Below are positions 27,848 to 35,586 of a stretch of DNA of 64,000 nt, in pieces. Source of the DNA: Pseudomonas agarici (GTDB lineage: Bacteria; Pseudomonadota; Gammaproteobacteria; Pseudomonadales; Pseudomonadaceae). The DNA is taken from contig NZ_FOAR01000020.1 in the NCBI RefSeq assembly GCF_900109755.1, positions 1 through 64,000 on the forward strand. The letters run 5' to 3'. Position 1 is the first letter of the stretch. Every line of letters begins with the position of its first letter. Under the pieces are notes generated by a model. That model did no database searches, was not told the origin of the DNA, and was given only the letters and a program-made list of their open reading frames with translations. The position numbers were made by a program, and so were the translations under genes.

Positions 27848-27961
27848 TCACAGCTTGGAGCCGGTCGGGGTTACTTCAAGGCATAGGTCCTTGGCGTCGA
27901 TAAGCCGGTAAAGCTTGTCCTTCGGCTTGGCGGTGCGGACGGTGGTATCTGATAGTGGCAA
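27848..27961 (-). pseudogene. Remnant of a P4-type tyrosine integrase (N-terminal arm-binding domain only)
   Basis: Reading from a TTG at 27961, the 37 codons 'PLSDTTVRTAKPKDKLYRL...LEVTPTGSKL' match the start of P4-family integrases (DUF4102), which normally continue with Lys-Leu-Trp-Arg. Here the Trp codon has become TGA, and the frame after it still reads RYRLSVG before homology is lost near 27820, at the hrp box. The fragment lies about 190 bp from the displaced tRNA-Phe end, the usual place for such an integrase, so it marks an earlier island at the same tRNA. Confidence 0.7.
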
Positions 27962-28090
27962 AGCAGCCCCCTTGCAGGCCGCACCAGGCGGGCATTTAGC
28001 CGACGTGGTGTGAGTAGATTTCTAGACCGAACTGGATCTACTCACATCTGTTTGGGCTTACAAGGGAACGGTGGGGGAACCATGGAAAGC

Positions 28091-28114
28091 AAAAAGCCCG
28101 CACGAGGCGGGCTT
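28091..28114 (-). terminator. Rho-independent terminator, probably the original one for tRNA-Phe or the old element
   Basis: GCCCGC (28096-28101) pairs with GCGGGC (28107-28112), and on the minus strand the stem is followed by TTTTT. It now lies about 14.8 kb from the intact tRNA-Phe because the island separates them. Confidence 0.7.
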
Positions 28115-28153
28115 CTTGTGGGCTTCCGGGTGGTTTTGGCACCACCTGAAATT

Positions 28154-28205
28154 AATTAGTGGTGCCCAGAGACGGAATCGAACCGCCGACACGGGGATTT
28201 TCAAT
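28154..28205 (-). repeat. attL: displaced 3' end of tRNA-Phe
   Basis: A 52-base exact copy of the sequence at 42879-42930, covering the 3' part of tRNA-Phe from the anticodon stem-loop to CCA plus six bases. Beyond it the sequence leaves the tRNA, so this is not a functional tRNA. It marks the left boundary of the island. Confidence 0.92.
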
Positions 28206-28408
28206 TCGCCAATGTCGTTGCAACGCTAGATTACACTGGCGTTCGCTTGAGTAAGGTACATCACGGTAAAGTACTTATCAAACAGTGCTTTAGCGTACGG
28301 TACGTTACATTCGAGCTCGTCCGTACTGTACTGCTGGTGTACCTGAAAAGCCATGGTGCGGAGTATGTCTTGGAAGCAGTGTCTCATCACCCGGCTTAGG
28401 ATCTGAGT

Positions 28409-28456
28409 ACCAACCCTCGACAGGCGGCGGCAGCGGAGCTGCCTTGGTCTCGGGTT
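28409..28456. repeat. Left 48-bp inverted repeat flanking the defence cassette
   Basis: Its reverse complement matches 32569-32616 at 44 of 48 positions. Each arm also contains a small internal hairpin (GGCAGC...GCTGCC). It ends seven bases before the stop codon of the HEPN gene. Confidence 0.85.
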
Positions 28457-28462
28457 TATTGA

Positions 28463-29482
28463 TCATTCAGCTCCTGCTCCAGGTTCTGGCGCGGGAGGCT
28501 CAACATTCTCAGCTACGATAGGCTGATGTGCTGGAACGGGCTGAGGATTAGGCACTGCAGGCTTTTTTGAGCCTTTAGCCAGCTTTAACAATGCAGCTTC
28601 TTTCTCTGAAATAAAACGGTTGTACATTTCTTTGACTGGAGGCGATTTTTCTAACTTAGTAGAAAAAAGTCTGTAATATTTTCCGAATAGTATTTTATCT
28701 GTTTCATAATTCCTGCTCCATAGTGCTTTGGGTAGCTGTTTATCATTTCCTTTACCCACTGGTGTAGTCGGGAATGTCCGATCCAGAATTGAGCGATATA
28801 CAGAGTTGTTTATCGTTTTCATTATGATTCGTAACGTTAAAGCGATTTGCCCAAGAGCCGGCTTATCAAGAATCAACGGTTTCTCAAAAAGAGAACTATG
28901 GGATTCCAATCCTAGTGCTATAGCATTTTTTGCGCCTAATTTCCCAAATCTATGCACGCAGCAGTGCCGTAGCTGACATATTTTGTCGAATTCTTGGGCT
29001 GTGGTGTCATCCAGGATTAAGTCAATGTCTACAAGATTTTTAAATGTGTTAACTATATTTTCGCATGATATGAATGATGCATTGTCCATCAGCGCTTCTG
29101 GCATCAGTGGCTTGCTATGATGAAGCGCGGCGCCGAAAGTGATAGGTTTGTTTTCGGCATTTTTTAGCGATATAACATCGACCTGAATGATGGAGCGTAT
29201 TAACGCTCTAACATAGCTTTCAACTGCTGAAATATATCCAAGAAATACAATGCTTAAAAATTCCTTTGATACGTTTTCCTGATTTGACCATAAAAGATTA
29301 AGAGTGTTTGAGTTTGCTATAAACTGATCAAGGGGGGATGAAGTGCTTTCTTTAGCAGTTTTGTCAAAAAGTTTTTGAGTATCAATAGTTTTAGTTATCG
29401 CTCCAGCTTGAACAATAGCTGAGTAGTCTGCGGATGTAGTTATTACTTTCGCTGGGGTCAGGGCTTGCGTTGGGGTAGTCAT
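28463..29482 (-). CDS. HEPN-domain protein, putative RNase effector of a three-gene defence cassette
   Basis: A 339-residue soluble protein. A helical segment with 'FLGYISAVESYVRALIR' (about 80-97) is followed by 'ICQLRHCCVHRFGKL', giving R172-x4-H177, the R-x4-6-H active-site motif of HEPN RNases. The last 40 residues are a Pro/Ala-rich tail. HEPN proteins commonly cut RNA in toxin-antitoxin, CRISPR and abortive-infection systems. It starts inside the stop of the ATPase gene (ATGA) and is the last gene of the cassette, so it is the likely effector; this role is inferred. The gene is much more AT-rich than the host core. Confidence 0.7.
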   Translation of the reverse strand: MTTPTQALTPAKVITTSADYSAIVQAGAITKTIDTQKLFDKTAKESTSSPLDQFIANSNTLNLLWSNQENVSKEFLSIVFLGYISAVESYVRALIRSIIQVDVISLKNAENKPITFGAALHHSKPLMPEALMDNASFISCENIVNTFKNLVDIDLILDDTTAQEFDKICQLRHCCVHRFGKLGAKNAIALGLESHSSLFEKPLILDKPALGQIALTLRIIMKTINNSVYRSILDRTFPTTPVGKGNDKQLPKALWSRNYETDKILFGKYYRLFSTKLEKSPPVKEMYNRFISEKEAALLKLAKGSKKPAVPNPQPVPAHQPIVAENVEPPAPEPGAGAE

Positions 29483-31203
29483 TGAAGAAACTCGTCAACA
29501 AAGCTGGTTACAACCTTAATCATCTTTTCGGCCCTGGCTTGGCCCACGCGATGTATCCTTCGGAGTTCCGTTCCTGGATCTTGTACCGAGAGAAGGTCTC
29601 CAATTGTTTTAAACTTTGGCAAGTCTTCTTTAAGTCGGGATATCTGCCATTTGGTGAGGCCGGGTATCTCGTGAAGGGGAAGAGACATACATTTTTCAAA
29701 TGTCGAGCTAGAAAGAAGTTCTGTGCCGCAGTTGTGACAGAACTTCTGACTGGAATTTATCCTGTCATGACCACAGTTGCCACAGGGCGGCAAGTCAAAG
29801 CGGAGTGATGCAAGTTCTTTTGTAGTGAAAATATTCGTGACAGAGCGTCGCAGTGGTTGCCTAGTAGATTTTTTACTTAGTTTTTCCACTACGGATTTTG
29901 CTGACCATCCACGCGCATTTGCAGAAAATGCCCGTTCTCTAAAAAGAGCTGCAATATGAGGTATATATCGGTCATACGTTCTTTCTTCGCCGTGAGATAC
30001 GGCTTCGGCTACTGGATATAGCAGGCCTGCTTCAACAAGGAGATTGAACATTCTTTGTACCATAGGTAGATCGTTGGCGCCTGAAATACCTATGAGTAAT
30101 TGTTTTGATCCGCGCTCAACAAGCTTGTCGTTAAACTCTTTTAATGACGTCACGAGTTTATTGAAAAGTTGCTCTCCGTGTTCGATGAGAGTCTTTAATT
30201 TTGGAGCTTTAATAATAAGAGATCGAAATTCTTCCTGTCGGGCTTCAATGTGCGACTGGACGATTCTATTCAGGCCTTGTTGAGTGGTCTTGAACTGTTT
30301 CTTTTGAAACTCTTGAAGCATGTGTAGGTAAGCACGTGGTATTCCAAATGCGGCGTATTCTAAGTACTGTCTAACGTCTTCTGGGATTTCTTCAAAGTCG
30401 GGAATGCGACGTGCAGCGATTGTCGACATCGTTTGGCTATAAAATGCGTCAGTAACACTCAACCAAACAGGCTCGAAGCTACCCTCTTGAGTGGGATGGA
30501 AGCGCGATCCATACTCTGTTGTTCCAGGGTAGACGGAAGCTTTAGGCGAAATTTCAGAGGTTTTTATTGTTCTGAAGATTTCAAAAAATTCGGCCATATA
30601 TTCTGGCGTTAGTGTAAGTGCCGCATCATCCAGGAGTAACACTGCACGAGTGCGCCCTGCTAGAGCTACATGGTTGTCTATGATTCTTTTGGTGTTATGT
30701 AGGGTCAGAAGATTGGTTAGATCTAGTTCGGACTGGGAGAGTGGCAGACTTTTTTCTAGTTTGGAAATCAAGTTTTGAAGTGCTTGAATGTCAATATATT
30801 CAAGCGATTCTTCAATTTCCTCTAAAGAAAACTCTTCATCAAGATCCATGATTGTTTCATGCGCAGCAAGAATGATTCTCGCCAATACCCATGCGTGAAA
30901 TAAGTTTATTGCGTTTGCTCGGCTGATAAGCATCGGCTCTAGGCGATAGTACCGATTGAAAGATATGTAAATGGCTAATGGTTTTCTGATATCTTCTTTG
31001 CAAAGAATAGAAGCATAACGCATCATGTGCGTTTTTCCGCATCCGCGGGGGCCTACAATAAGGGTTGTTTGTTTTTTTATTAAATTCGCAATGATGTCGT
31101 CAAAAAAATCGCTTGTTGCAGTGCCTTCTCGAAGCTCTTCGTTAGTAATGAAGTCAGCGCGTTGTTCTAATGCGATATCAAATTCTATGCTTTCATTTTC
31201 CAT
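29479..31203 (-). CDS. ORC/CDC6-like P-loop ATPase with zinc ribbon and helix-hairpin-helix
   Basis: A 574-residue protein. Walker A GPRGCGKTH is at 51-59 and Walker B VLLLDDA at 188-194, in an AAA+/STAND-like ATPase arrangement. A middle region of about 270 residues looks winged-helix-like and helical. A four-cysteine zinc ribbon follows (C474, C477, C489, C492; 'CGNCGHD' and 'CHNCG'), then a C-terminal helix-hairpin-helix ('LRRIHRVGQARAEKMI') of the kind that binds DNA. The start MENESIEF is chosen because a longer frame would overlap the methyltransferase gene; AAAGGA is upstream. It is likely the sensor or motor linking DNA recognition to the HEPN protein, by inference from its position and domains. 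Confidence 0.8.
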   Translation of the reverse strand: MENESIEFDIALEQRADFITNEELREGTATSDFFDDIIANLIKKQTTLIVGPRGCGKTHMMRYASILCKEDIRKPLAIYISFNRYYRLEPMLISRANAINLFHAWVLARIILAAHETIMDLDEEFSLEEIEESLEYIDIQALQNLISKLEKSLPLSQSELDLTNLLTLHNTKRIIDNHVALAGRTRAVLLLDDAALTLTPEYMAEFFEIFRTIKTSEISPKASVYPGTTEYGSRFHPTQEGSFEPVWLSVTDAFYSQTMSTIAARRIPDFEEIPEDVRQYLEYAAFGIPRAYLHMLQEFQKKQFKTTQQGLNRIVQSHIEARQEEFRSLIIKAPKLKTLIEHGEQLFNKLVTSLKEFNDKLVERGSKQLLIGISGANDLPMVQRMFNLLVEAGLLYPVAEAVSHGEERTYDRYIPHIAALFRERAFSANARGWSAKSVVEKLSKKSTRQPLRRSVTNIFTTKELASLRFDLPPCGNCGHDRINSSQKFCHNCGTELLSSSTFEKCMSLPLHEIPGLTKWQISRLKEDLPKFKTIGDLLSVQDPGTELRRIHRVGQARAEKMIKVVTSFVDEFLQ

Positions 31204-31210
31204 GAAAATT

Positions 31211-32425
31211 TCAATCCTTTTGAATTGGGAGGTCGAGCAAGTACTTGAGCGGAAGATGTCTTGCGCTGACCCCATGCGCTCTAGAGGTAAGAAAAGCTTT
31301 GCCTGCCTTACTGGTAAGCTGTTTTAGAATCAATCGACGCCACTTTTTTGGAGCTTGTATTCTGTATATGCAGTCTGTTATCGGTAATGTGCCTTTAGAT
31401 ACGATGCAAACGCGCTCCTCTAAATCCCTGCCGACACGCGCTATCAAAATATCCCCAGTTGTTGCAAATACTGCATCCTCTGGCGAATTCAGATTCGAAC
31501 CGATAGTAGTAAGGTCTAACGAGGTGCTGCCAGGTCGTAGATCTGATGTATGCAAAACGTCAAACTGCGCTTCTCGGGCTTGACGTGAGTTTAACTTTCC
31601 TCTGGAAATTGAGCAGCCGATACTGGATAGAGTCACTGTAGATGATCTAAGCGTCTGAAGGGATTTCGCAGAGTAGTAGCTATAGTCTAGAGTTTGCACC
31701 GCCTCTTTTGCGCTTATAAGCATTGTGTCACTGTCTGAATCTAAATGTTGTAATTTTATAGGTGAAGAACTGTCGCCATTTTTTGTGATGATTAAAATAT
31801 GTGCCTGTGCTTCAGTTCCCACAAATACATTTCGCGGCAGCTTTATTACCGAATCTATAGAGTGTTCTTGTAAAATTAACTCTCTAAGTTTTTTATTCTT
31901 TTCACCGGATACAAAACCGTCGGGAACTATTAGACCTAATTGGCCACCTTGTTTTAGGGAAAGCAAATTTTGAGCGATAAAAATGAATTCGGCGGAGGCG
32001 TATTTAATCGCTTGCAATTGTGTGGCAAAACCGGCTTGTTCAAGAATACTTTTATATTCGTCGCGCCACTTTGGCTTGATAAATGGAGGGTTGCACAACG
32101 CAATATCTACAGACTCTGGTGAAATTCCAATGTCCTGTATTAAGCTTGGAGAAAGTGCATCTTTCAAATAGTGAAAGTGTCTGATTTCAGAGTTGTTGGC
32201 GCTGTCGCTTCCCATGAGCGGATGGCGATCGATGTCAACGGTGATGTAAAGCGCCTGCGCCCAACGATTATATGCAGCCCGTGAAAGAGCTCCGTCGCCG
32301 CTTCCCAGATCCAATATCAACTCTGGATTATTGACAGATAGGGCTGAAATCAGCGCTGCGCTAATTCTCTCCTTCGTATAATACCTACCCAGTGGGTCTG
32401 TAATTGATCCAGAAAGGATTGGCAT
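31211..32425 (-). CDS. N6-adenine DNA methyltransferase fused to a HsdS-like target-recognition domain
   Basis: A 404-residue protein. Motif I is 'LILDLGSGDGALSRA' (AdoMet site) and motif IV is NPPF in 'DIALCNPPFIKPKWRDEY', both typical of gamma-class adenine methyltransferases. The last 150 residues resemble half of a type I specificity subunit: 'VLHTSDLRPG', 'GDILIARVGRDLEERVCIV' and 'KAFLTSRAHGVSARHLPL'. It therefore has methylation and sequence recognition in one chain but no nuclease domain. It is the first gene of the cassette, seven bases before the ATPase gene. No restriction endonuclease is nearby, so self-marking for the ATPase/HEPN pair is the likely use. Confidence 0.82.
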   Translation of the reverse strand: MPILSGSITDPLGRYYTKERISAALISALSVNNPELILDLGSGDGALSRAAYNRWAQALYITVDIDRHPLMGSDSANNSEIRHFHYLKDALSPSLIQDIGISPESVDIALCNPPFIKPKWRDEYKSILEQAGFATQLQAIKYASAEFIFIAQNLLSLKQGGQLGLIVPDGFVSGEKNKKLRELILQEHSIDSVIKLPRNVFVGTEAQAHILIITKNGDSSSPIKLQHLDSDSDTMLISAKEAVQTLDYSYYSAKSLQTLRSSTVTLSSIGCSISRGKLNSRQAREAQFDVLHTSDLRPGSTSLDLTTIGSNLNSPEDAVFATTGDILIARVGRDLEERVCIVSKGTLPITDCIYRIQAPKKWRRLILKQLTSKAGKAFLTSRAHGVSARHLPLKYLLDLPIQKD

Positions 32426-32568
32426 TCTTCTCTATCCGCGTATGGTTTACGATTATTGTACCGGGTTCTATAGGTAGGCAGTAGGTACACGGTAGGGCAT
32501 TTTCTATAGCTTTTGCGCTGAGTTATACCGTGCCTGAGCTCTGATGAAGGCTGTACATCATGATGCAT

Positions 32569-32616
32569 AACCCGAGACCAAGGCAGCTCGGCTGCCGCAG
32601 CAGGTCGAGGGTTGGT
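32569..32616. repeat. Right 48-bp inverted repeat flanking the defence cassette
   Basis: It is the partner of 28409-28456 (44 of 48 bases complementary). It lies about 140 bp upstream of the methyltransferase start and 36 bp from the stop of the recombinase gene, so the repeat pair encloses exactly the three-gene operon and its promoter region. Confidence 0.85.
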
Positions 32617-32651
32617 GGCACAGTCTCGGATTGTACTTCGGCGGCATCGGA

Positions 32652-33698
32652 TCACGAGCCTTGATCCTTCAGTGCTTGCATGCCCGGAATATTGCTTCGC
32701 GTCTGTAGGATCGGTCGTGCAGCTTGTACTGACGACGGTCTAACCCCTTCACTTCCCGATTTTCCGATTTGGAATTGGCCATAATAGCTCGCTGTTTTGT
32801 TCACGCAGTGCCCAATAGCCGCTGACACGTCGTCTTGGCTCAATCTCTGCTCACGTTTGAGGTCGCTGGCAAAGGCGTGACGCAGGCAATAAGGGGTCAC
32901 CCTTGGGCCGTTCGGCCAAAGTTTTTTCCCTGCTTCGGCCATGGCTGATCTGAAATTTGTTTGTTTCTCGATAGAAATGACATCCGACCCGCTTTTGGCT
33001 TGGTGCTTGCGTTGGAGGGTCTCAATGAGGCTACGTATCAGTGGGTGATCGTGATCCTTTAGTGAATACCGAATCTCCCTCCACGGTTGTCCCTTATTCT
33101 CGGAGACCTTGATTCCGCTATCAATGCGTATCAGCAGATCGCCATCAGAAAAGGTGACTTTTATGCCTTTTTCGAGCTCACCTGGTCGACAACCGCTAAT
33201 CGCGCTTACAAGGTAAGGGATCTTGTATTTGCCATGCTCGGTTTTGTCCGCCATCAGATCGCGCCAGTTAGACGGCAATCTATGAAGATCTTGACGCTTG
33301 GATCTTCGCCTTCTGGTCGTTTCTAACGGCTTGGCATTTGTACTTTTGGTGATCGTATCGAGCAATCTCAAGGTCCCACTAATGACCTCTATATGCCGAT
33401 GGAATTCTTCGATGTGCTGATCTCGTTGCGCCTTATCCTGAAGACGCAATTGTTTCTCAAGTATCTGCATCAGGACGTACTTAATCGCGGCCTTGCGTCT
33501 GTGGTAGGTCGATTTACTTTCTGTATCGCGGATGGCGGGAAGAATTTTATTGATGTCCGAATCGCTTTTGGCGAACAGTCGTTGTGCCTCGCTCTCATAT
33601 CCTTTTATGGTTTGCTCAGATAGAGAACTTGGTTTCTGATTTTTTAAATGTTGCCTTGCTTCTACAGCGAGAGCGAATGCTTCTGACTGTGTCCTCAT
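32652..33698 (-). CDS. Tyrosine recombinase next to pilV (possible shufflon or cassette recombinase)
   Basis: A 348-residue protein starting MRTQSEAFALAV, with AAGGA seven bases upstream. The catalytic domain shows the first Arg in 'ISGCRPGELEKG', the second Arg in 'YCLRHAFASDLK' and the terminal Tyr in 'IGHCVNKTASYYGQF'. The first position of the usual HxLR box is Tyr rather than His. In IncI plasmids a recombinase (Rci) sits directly downstream of pilV and inverts shufflon segments; the same order is seen here. The gene also lies just outside the 48-bp inverted repeats of the defence cassette, so it may act there instead. Confidence 0.75.
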   Translation of the reverse strand: MRTQSEAFALAVEARQHLKNQKPSSLSEQTIKGYESEAQRLFAKSDSDINKILPAIRDTESKSTYHRRKAAIKYVLMQILEKQLRLQDKAQRDQHIEEFHRHIEVISGTLRLLDTITKSTNAKPLETTRRRRSKRQDLHRLPSNWRDLMADKTEHGKYKIPYLVSAISGCRPGELEKGIKVTFSDGDLLIRIDSGIKVSENKGQPWREIRYSLKDHDHPLIRSLIETLQRKHQAKSGSDVISIEKQTNFRSAMAEAGKKLWPNGPRVTPYCLRHAFASDLKREQRLSQDDVSAAIGHCVNKTASYYGQFQIGKSGSEGVRPSSVQAARPILQTRSNIPGMQALKDQGS

Positions 33699-33712
33699 AT
33701 CTATTCCTTTTC

Positions 33713-33878
33713 GTGACCTGAGACTTTTCTGTGGCTGACGGAAAGGGCGCTTTTCACTACGTGAATCGACTACGTCGACCAGCGCCCACATTCACGCAGG
33801 TGCGTGAATGTGTTTTATTTTTAGGTCACATGTGGTGTATTTTTTTTAGGTCACTGATGACTATCGTATTTAGGTCAC
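33713..33878. promoter_or_regulatory. Repeat and palindrome cluster upstream of the recombinase gene
   Basis: AGGTCAC occurs at 33823, 33848 and 33872 as direct repeats 24-25 bases apart, each preceded by T-rich DNA, and once inverted at 33713-33719. Among them is a perfect 26-bp palindrome at 33787-33812 (CACATTCACGCA, two bases, then its complement). The spacing of about two helical turns suggests sites for a regulator or the recombinase. Confidence 0.55.
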
Positions 33879-33917
33879 GAGTGGCCCTATTTACTTGTCC
33901 TGAGATTTGGACTTTTG

Positions 33918-35180
33918 CTATGGCAGGACGCACGAGTACATAAAGCAAGGTTGGCAACTACCGTTAACTTGCCCACCTGTAAGGACCGGCATTAGTCCCG
34001 CAGGGCAATTAAATCCACCTGTCATTTGGTTTACGTAAGTTCCAGCTCCACCAGTCATGAATCCGCTGCCAATGCCGCGGATGCTACCCGTCCCCTTCCA
34101 TACGCCGGATTGGCAAGATAGTGTTAGGCCTGCCGCGTTTCGGCCGACTAGGCCATTGGGGGAGCACGCTGCACCTTCAGTCGCAACGCCGTTGAGCTGT
34201 AGATACTCACCTACGGTGGTTCTGCCGTTAGACTGCAAAGTCCCACCCGCAATCGCCCCGCCGGTGTAAACGCCCTTGTCACCATAGGAGCGAACCCAGT
34301 TAGGATCGGTCATATACCAGCCACCGTTCCACTTTTCGTTGTACCAGCCGGTGTCGCCTCGAGTCCTGAACCAGCCGCCGGTATAGGTTTCACCGGTGGT
34401 GTCCGTTGTACCCGCTTTAACTGTGCCGGTAACCGCAGCGTTGCTGGCGTTTACAGTCGTTGCATTGACATTCGTGGCGTTCACATTTGCAGCGTTGTTG
34501 AGGTTGTTTCCCTTCATATCGATCGAGGTGTTCATTTCATTGACTTCCGGATGGCCCGGCACAGCGTTCCGGTAGAGGTAGTCGTTGGTGAGGGCTCCAT
34601 CATCGAAAAACAGTGCGGTCGCAAGATGGCCTTCACCTGGTGAAATGCCATAGGGCGCCAAAGAAACATTCCACCCTCCATATGTACCTTCAACGACACT
34701 GGTATCGATGTTCGAAATGTACCCGCCTCTTGCACCCACCTGCTTGGAGATTCGACGGATGCTGGTTTCCGGAATTGTTTCCCCTCCGGTAGTGATGACC
34801 AGGGTTTGAAGCTTGTTTGCTGTTGGCTTAATAGCAAGTACCGAATAGCTTTGGCCAAAGTTATTTATGTCAGTCACGCTGGGTGGTAGATAACCGGTGT
34901 TTTTAAGCATGCTCACGGTAATGTTGGCCGGCGCCGTCGGTGTTGCGACATTGAGAACGGCGGCGTAGTTGTCTTTAATGTATGCACTTGCTGCATCCGA
35001 AATGATTTTTTGATGATCAGCCGCAGATTGTCCCGCCATGTTATCTGCATGGTCGAACATCGCTTGAGAGCCAATCCCCAATGCTGCTACCACCAGTATC
35101 AGTACAACAATCATTTCTATTGCGGCAAAGCCTGATTGCCTACTGGATTTTAAGTTGATTTGCTGCTTGAATCTCCGCAT
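33918..35180 (-). CDS. pilV: PilV, shufflon-type minor pilin/tip adhesin of a type IVB conjugative pilus
   Basis: A 420-residue prepilin-like protein. A basic leader ends at the prepilin peptidase site G/F in 'SRQSGFAAIEMIVVLILVV', with the usual Glu at +5 and a hydrophobic helix. The region 'GGWFRTRGDTGWYNEKW' and 'GGWYMTDPNWVRSYGDKG' is characteristic of IncI-type PilV proteins. The variable C-terminal segment of about 60 residues follows a shufflon-like site at 34098-34116. In IncI plasmids this tip protein selects the recipient during liquid mating. No other pil genes are present, so the gene is probably a relic here. Confidence 0.88.
   Translation of the reverse strand: MRRFKQQINLKSSRQSGFAAIEMIVVLILVVAALGIGSQAMFDHADNMAGQSAADHQKIISDAASAYIKDNYAAVLNVATPTAPANITVSMLKNTGYLPPSVTDINNFGQSYSVLAIKPTANKLQTLVITTGGETIPETSIRRISKQVGARGGYISNIDTSVVEGTYGGWNVSLAPYGISPGEGHLATALFFDDGALTNDYLYRNAVPGHPEVNEMNTSIDMKGNNLNNAANVNATNVNATTVNASNAAVTGTVKAGTTDTTGETYTGGWFRTRGDTGWYNEKWNGGWYMTDPNWVRSYGDKGVYTGGAIAGGTLQSNGRTTVGEYLQLNGVATEGAACSPNGLVGRNAAGLTLSCQSGVWKGTGSIRGIGSGFMTGGAGTYVNQMTGGFNCPAGLMPVLTGGQVNGSCQPCFMYSCVLP
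34098..34116 (-). promoter_or_regulatory. Shufflon sfx-like recombination site inside pilV
   Basis: TTGCCAATCCGGCGTATGG on the minus strand matches the plasmid R64 sfx consensus GTGCCAATCCGGTNNNTGG at 14 of 16 fixed positions and lies at the expected junction between constant and variable parts of PilV. I found no second copy in the island, so inversion is not possible as the DNA stands. Confidence 0.65.
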
Positions 35181-35221
35181 GATTTCTCTCTTTGAGTTTT
35201 AGTCTGCTTTGGAGGTTTTGA

Positions 35222-35560
35222 ATGAGTAACTCTGATTATCAAGGTGGTCTTGGTGCCGGTTTTGCTCGCGCACGATCCATCCAGAATGAATATGAATCTA
35301 AGATTGCTGAGTGGCGTGCTCACTCAAATAAATTAAAGACTCAAGTTTCCGTACTGAATGAGCGTGTGGTAATCATGCAAGCCGATTTCGACGCGAATAA
35401 TCATTTGCTCCGCTTGCTCATGGATGAATTAAGAGCTGTAAACCCAAACTCTCATTTGTTAATCAAGCAAAATCGTGATGCCATTCGCCAAGAGGTTTTC
35501 GAGGAGTGCATGATTGAAAGTGGCTATGAAGTCTCAAGCCCGAAAGGCTTTTCCCGGTAA
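35222..35560 (+). CDS. Hypothetical coiled-coil protein of the island
   Basis: A 112-residue protein with GGAGG seven bases upstream of the ATG. The centre (residues about 22-72) has a heptad pattern and probably forms a coiled coil; there is no signal peptide. It is read rightward between two leftward conjugation genes, so it has its own promoter. I do not recognise the family; similar short proteins are found in IncI-like transfer regions. Confidence 0.65.
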   Translation: MSNSDYQGGLGAGFARARSIQNEYESKIAEWRAHSNKLKTQVSVLNERVVIMQADFDANNHLLRLLMDELRAVNPNSHLLIKQNRDAIRQEVFEECMIESGYEVSSPKGFSR

Positions 35561-35586
35561 TAACCTCTTTCCCCAAGACTGAGTTC

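Noticed and set aside
27848..27961. A functional short gene
   Set aside because: The 37 codons match only the beginning of a 400-residue integrase and stop at a Trp-to-stop change, so it is a remnant.
28154..28205. A second tRNA-Phe gene
   Set aside because: Only the 3' part matches; the sequence departs from the tRNA within the anticodon stem, so it is an attachment-site fragment.
32426..32651. Small gene between the methyltransferase and recombinase
   Set aside because: The open frame overlaps both the methyltransferase start and the 48-bp repeat and has no ribosome-binding site; the gap is better read as promoter plus repeat.
33787..33812. Palindrome as the terminator of pilV
   Set aside because: The T-rich side is on the plus strand, whereas pilV is read on the minus strand; no plus-strand gene ends there.
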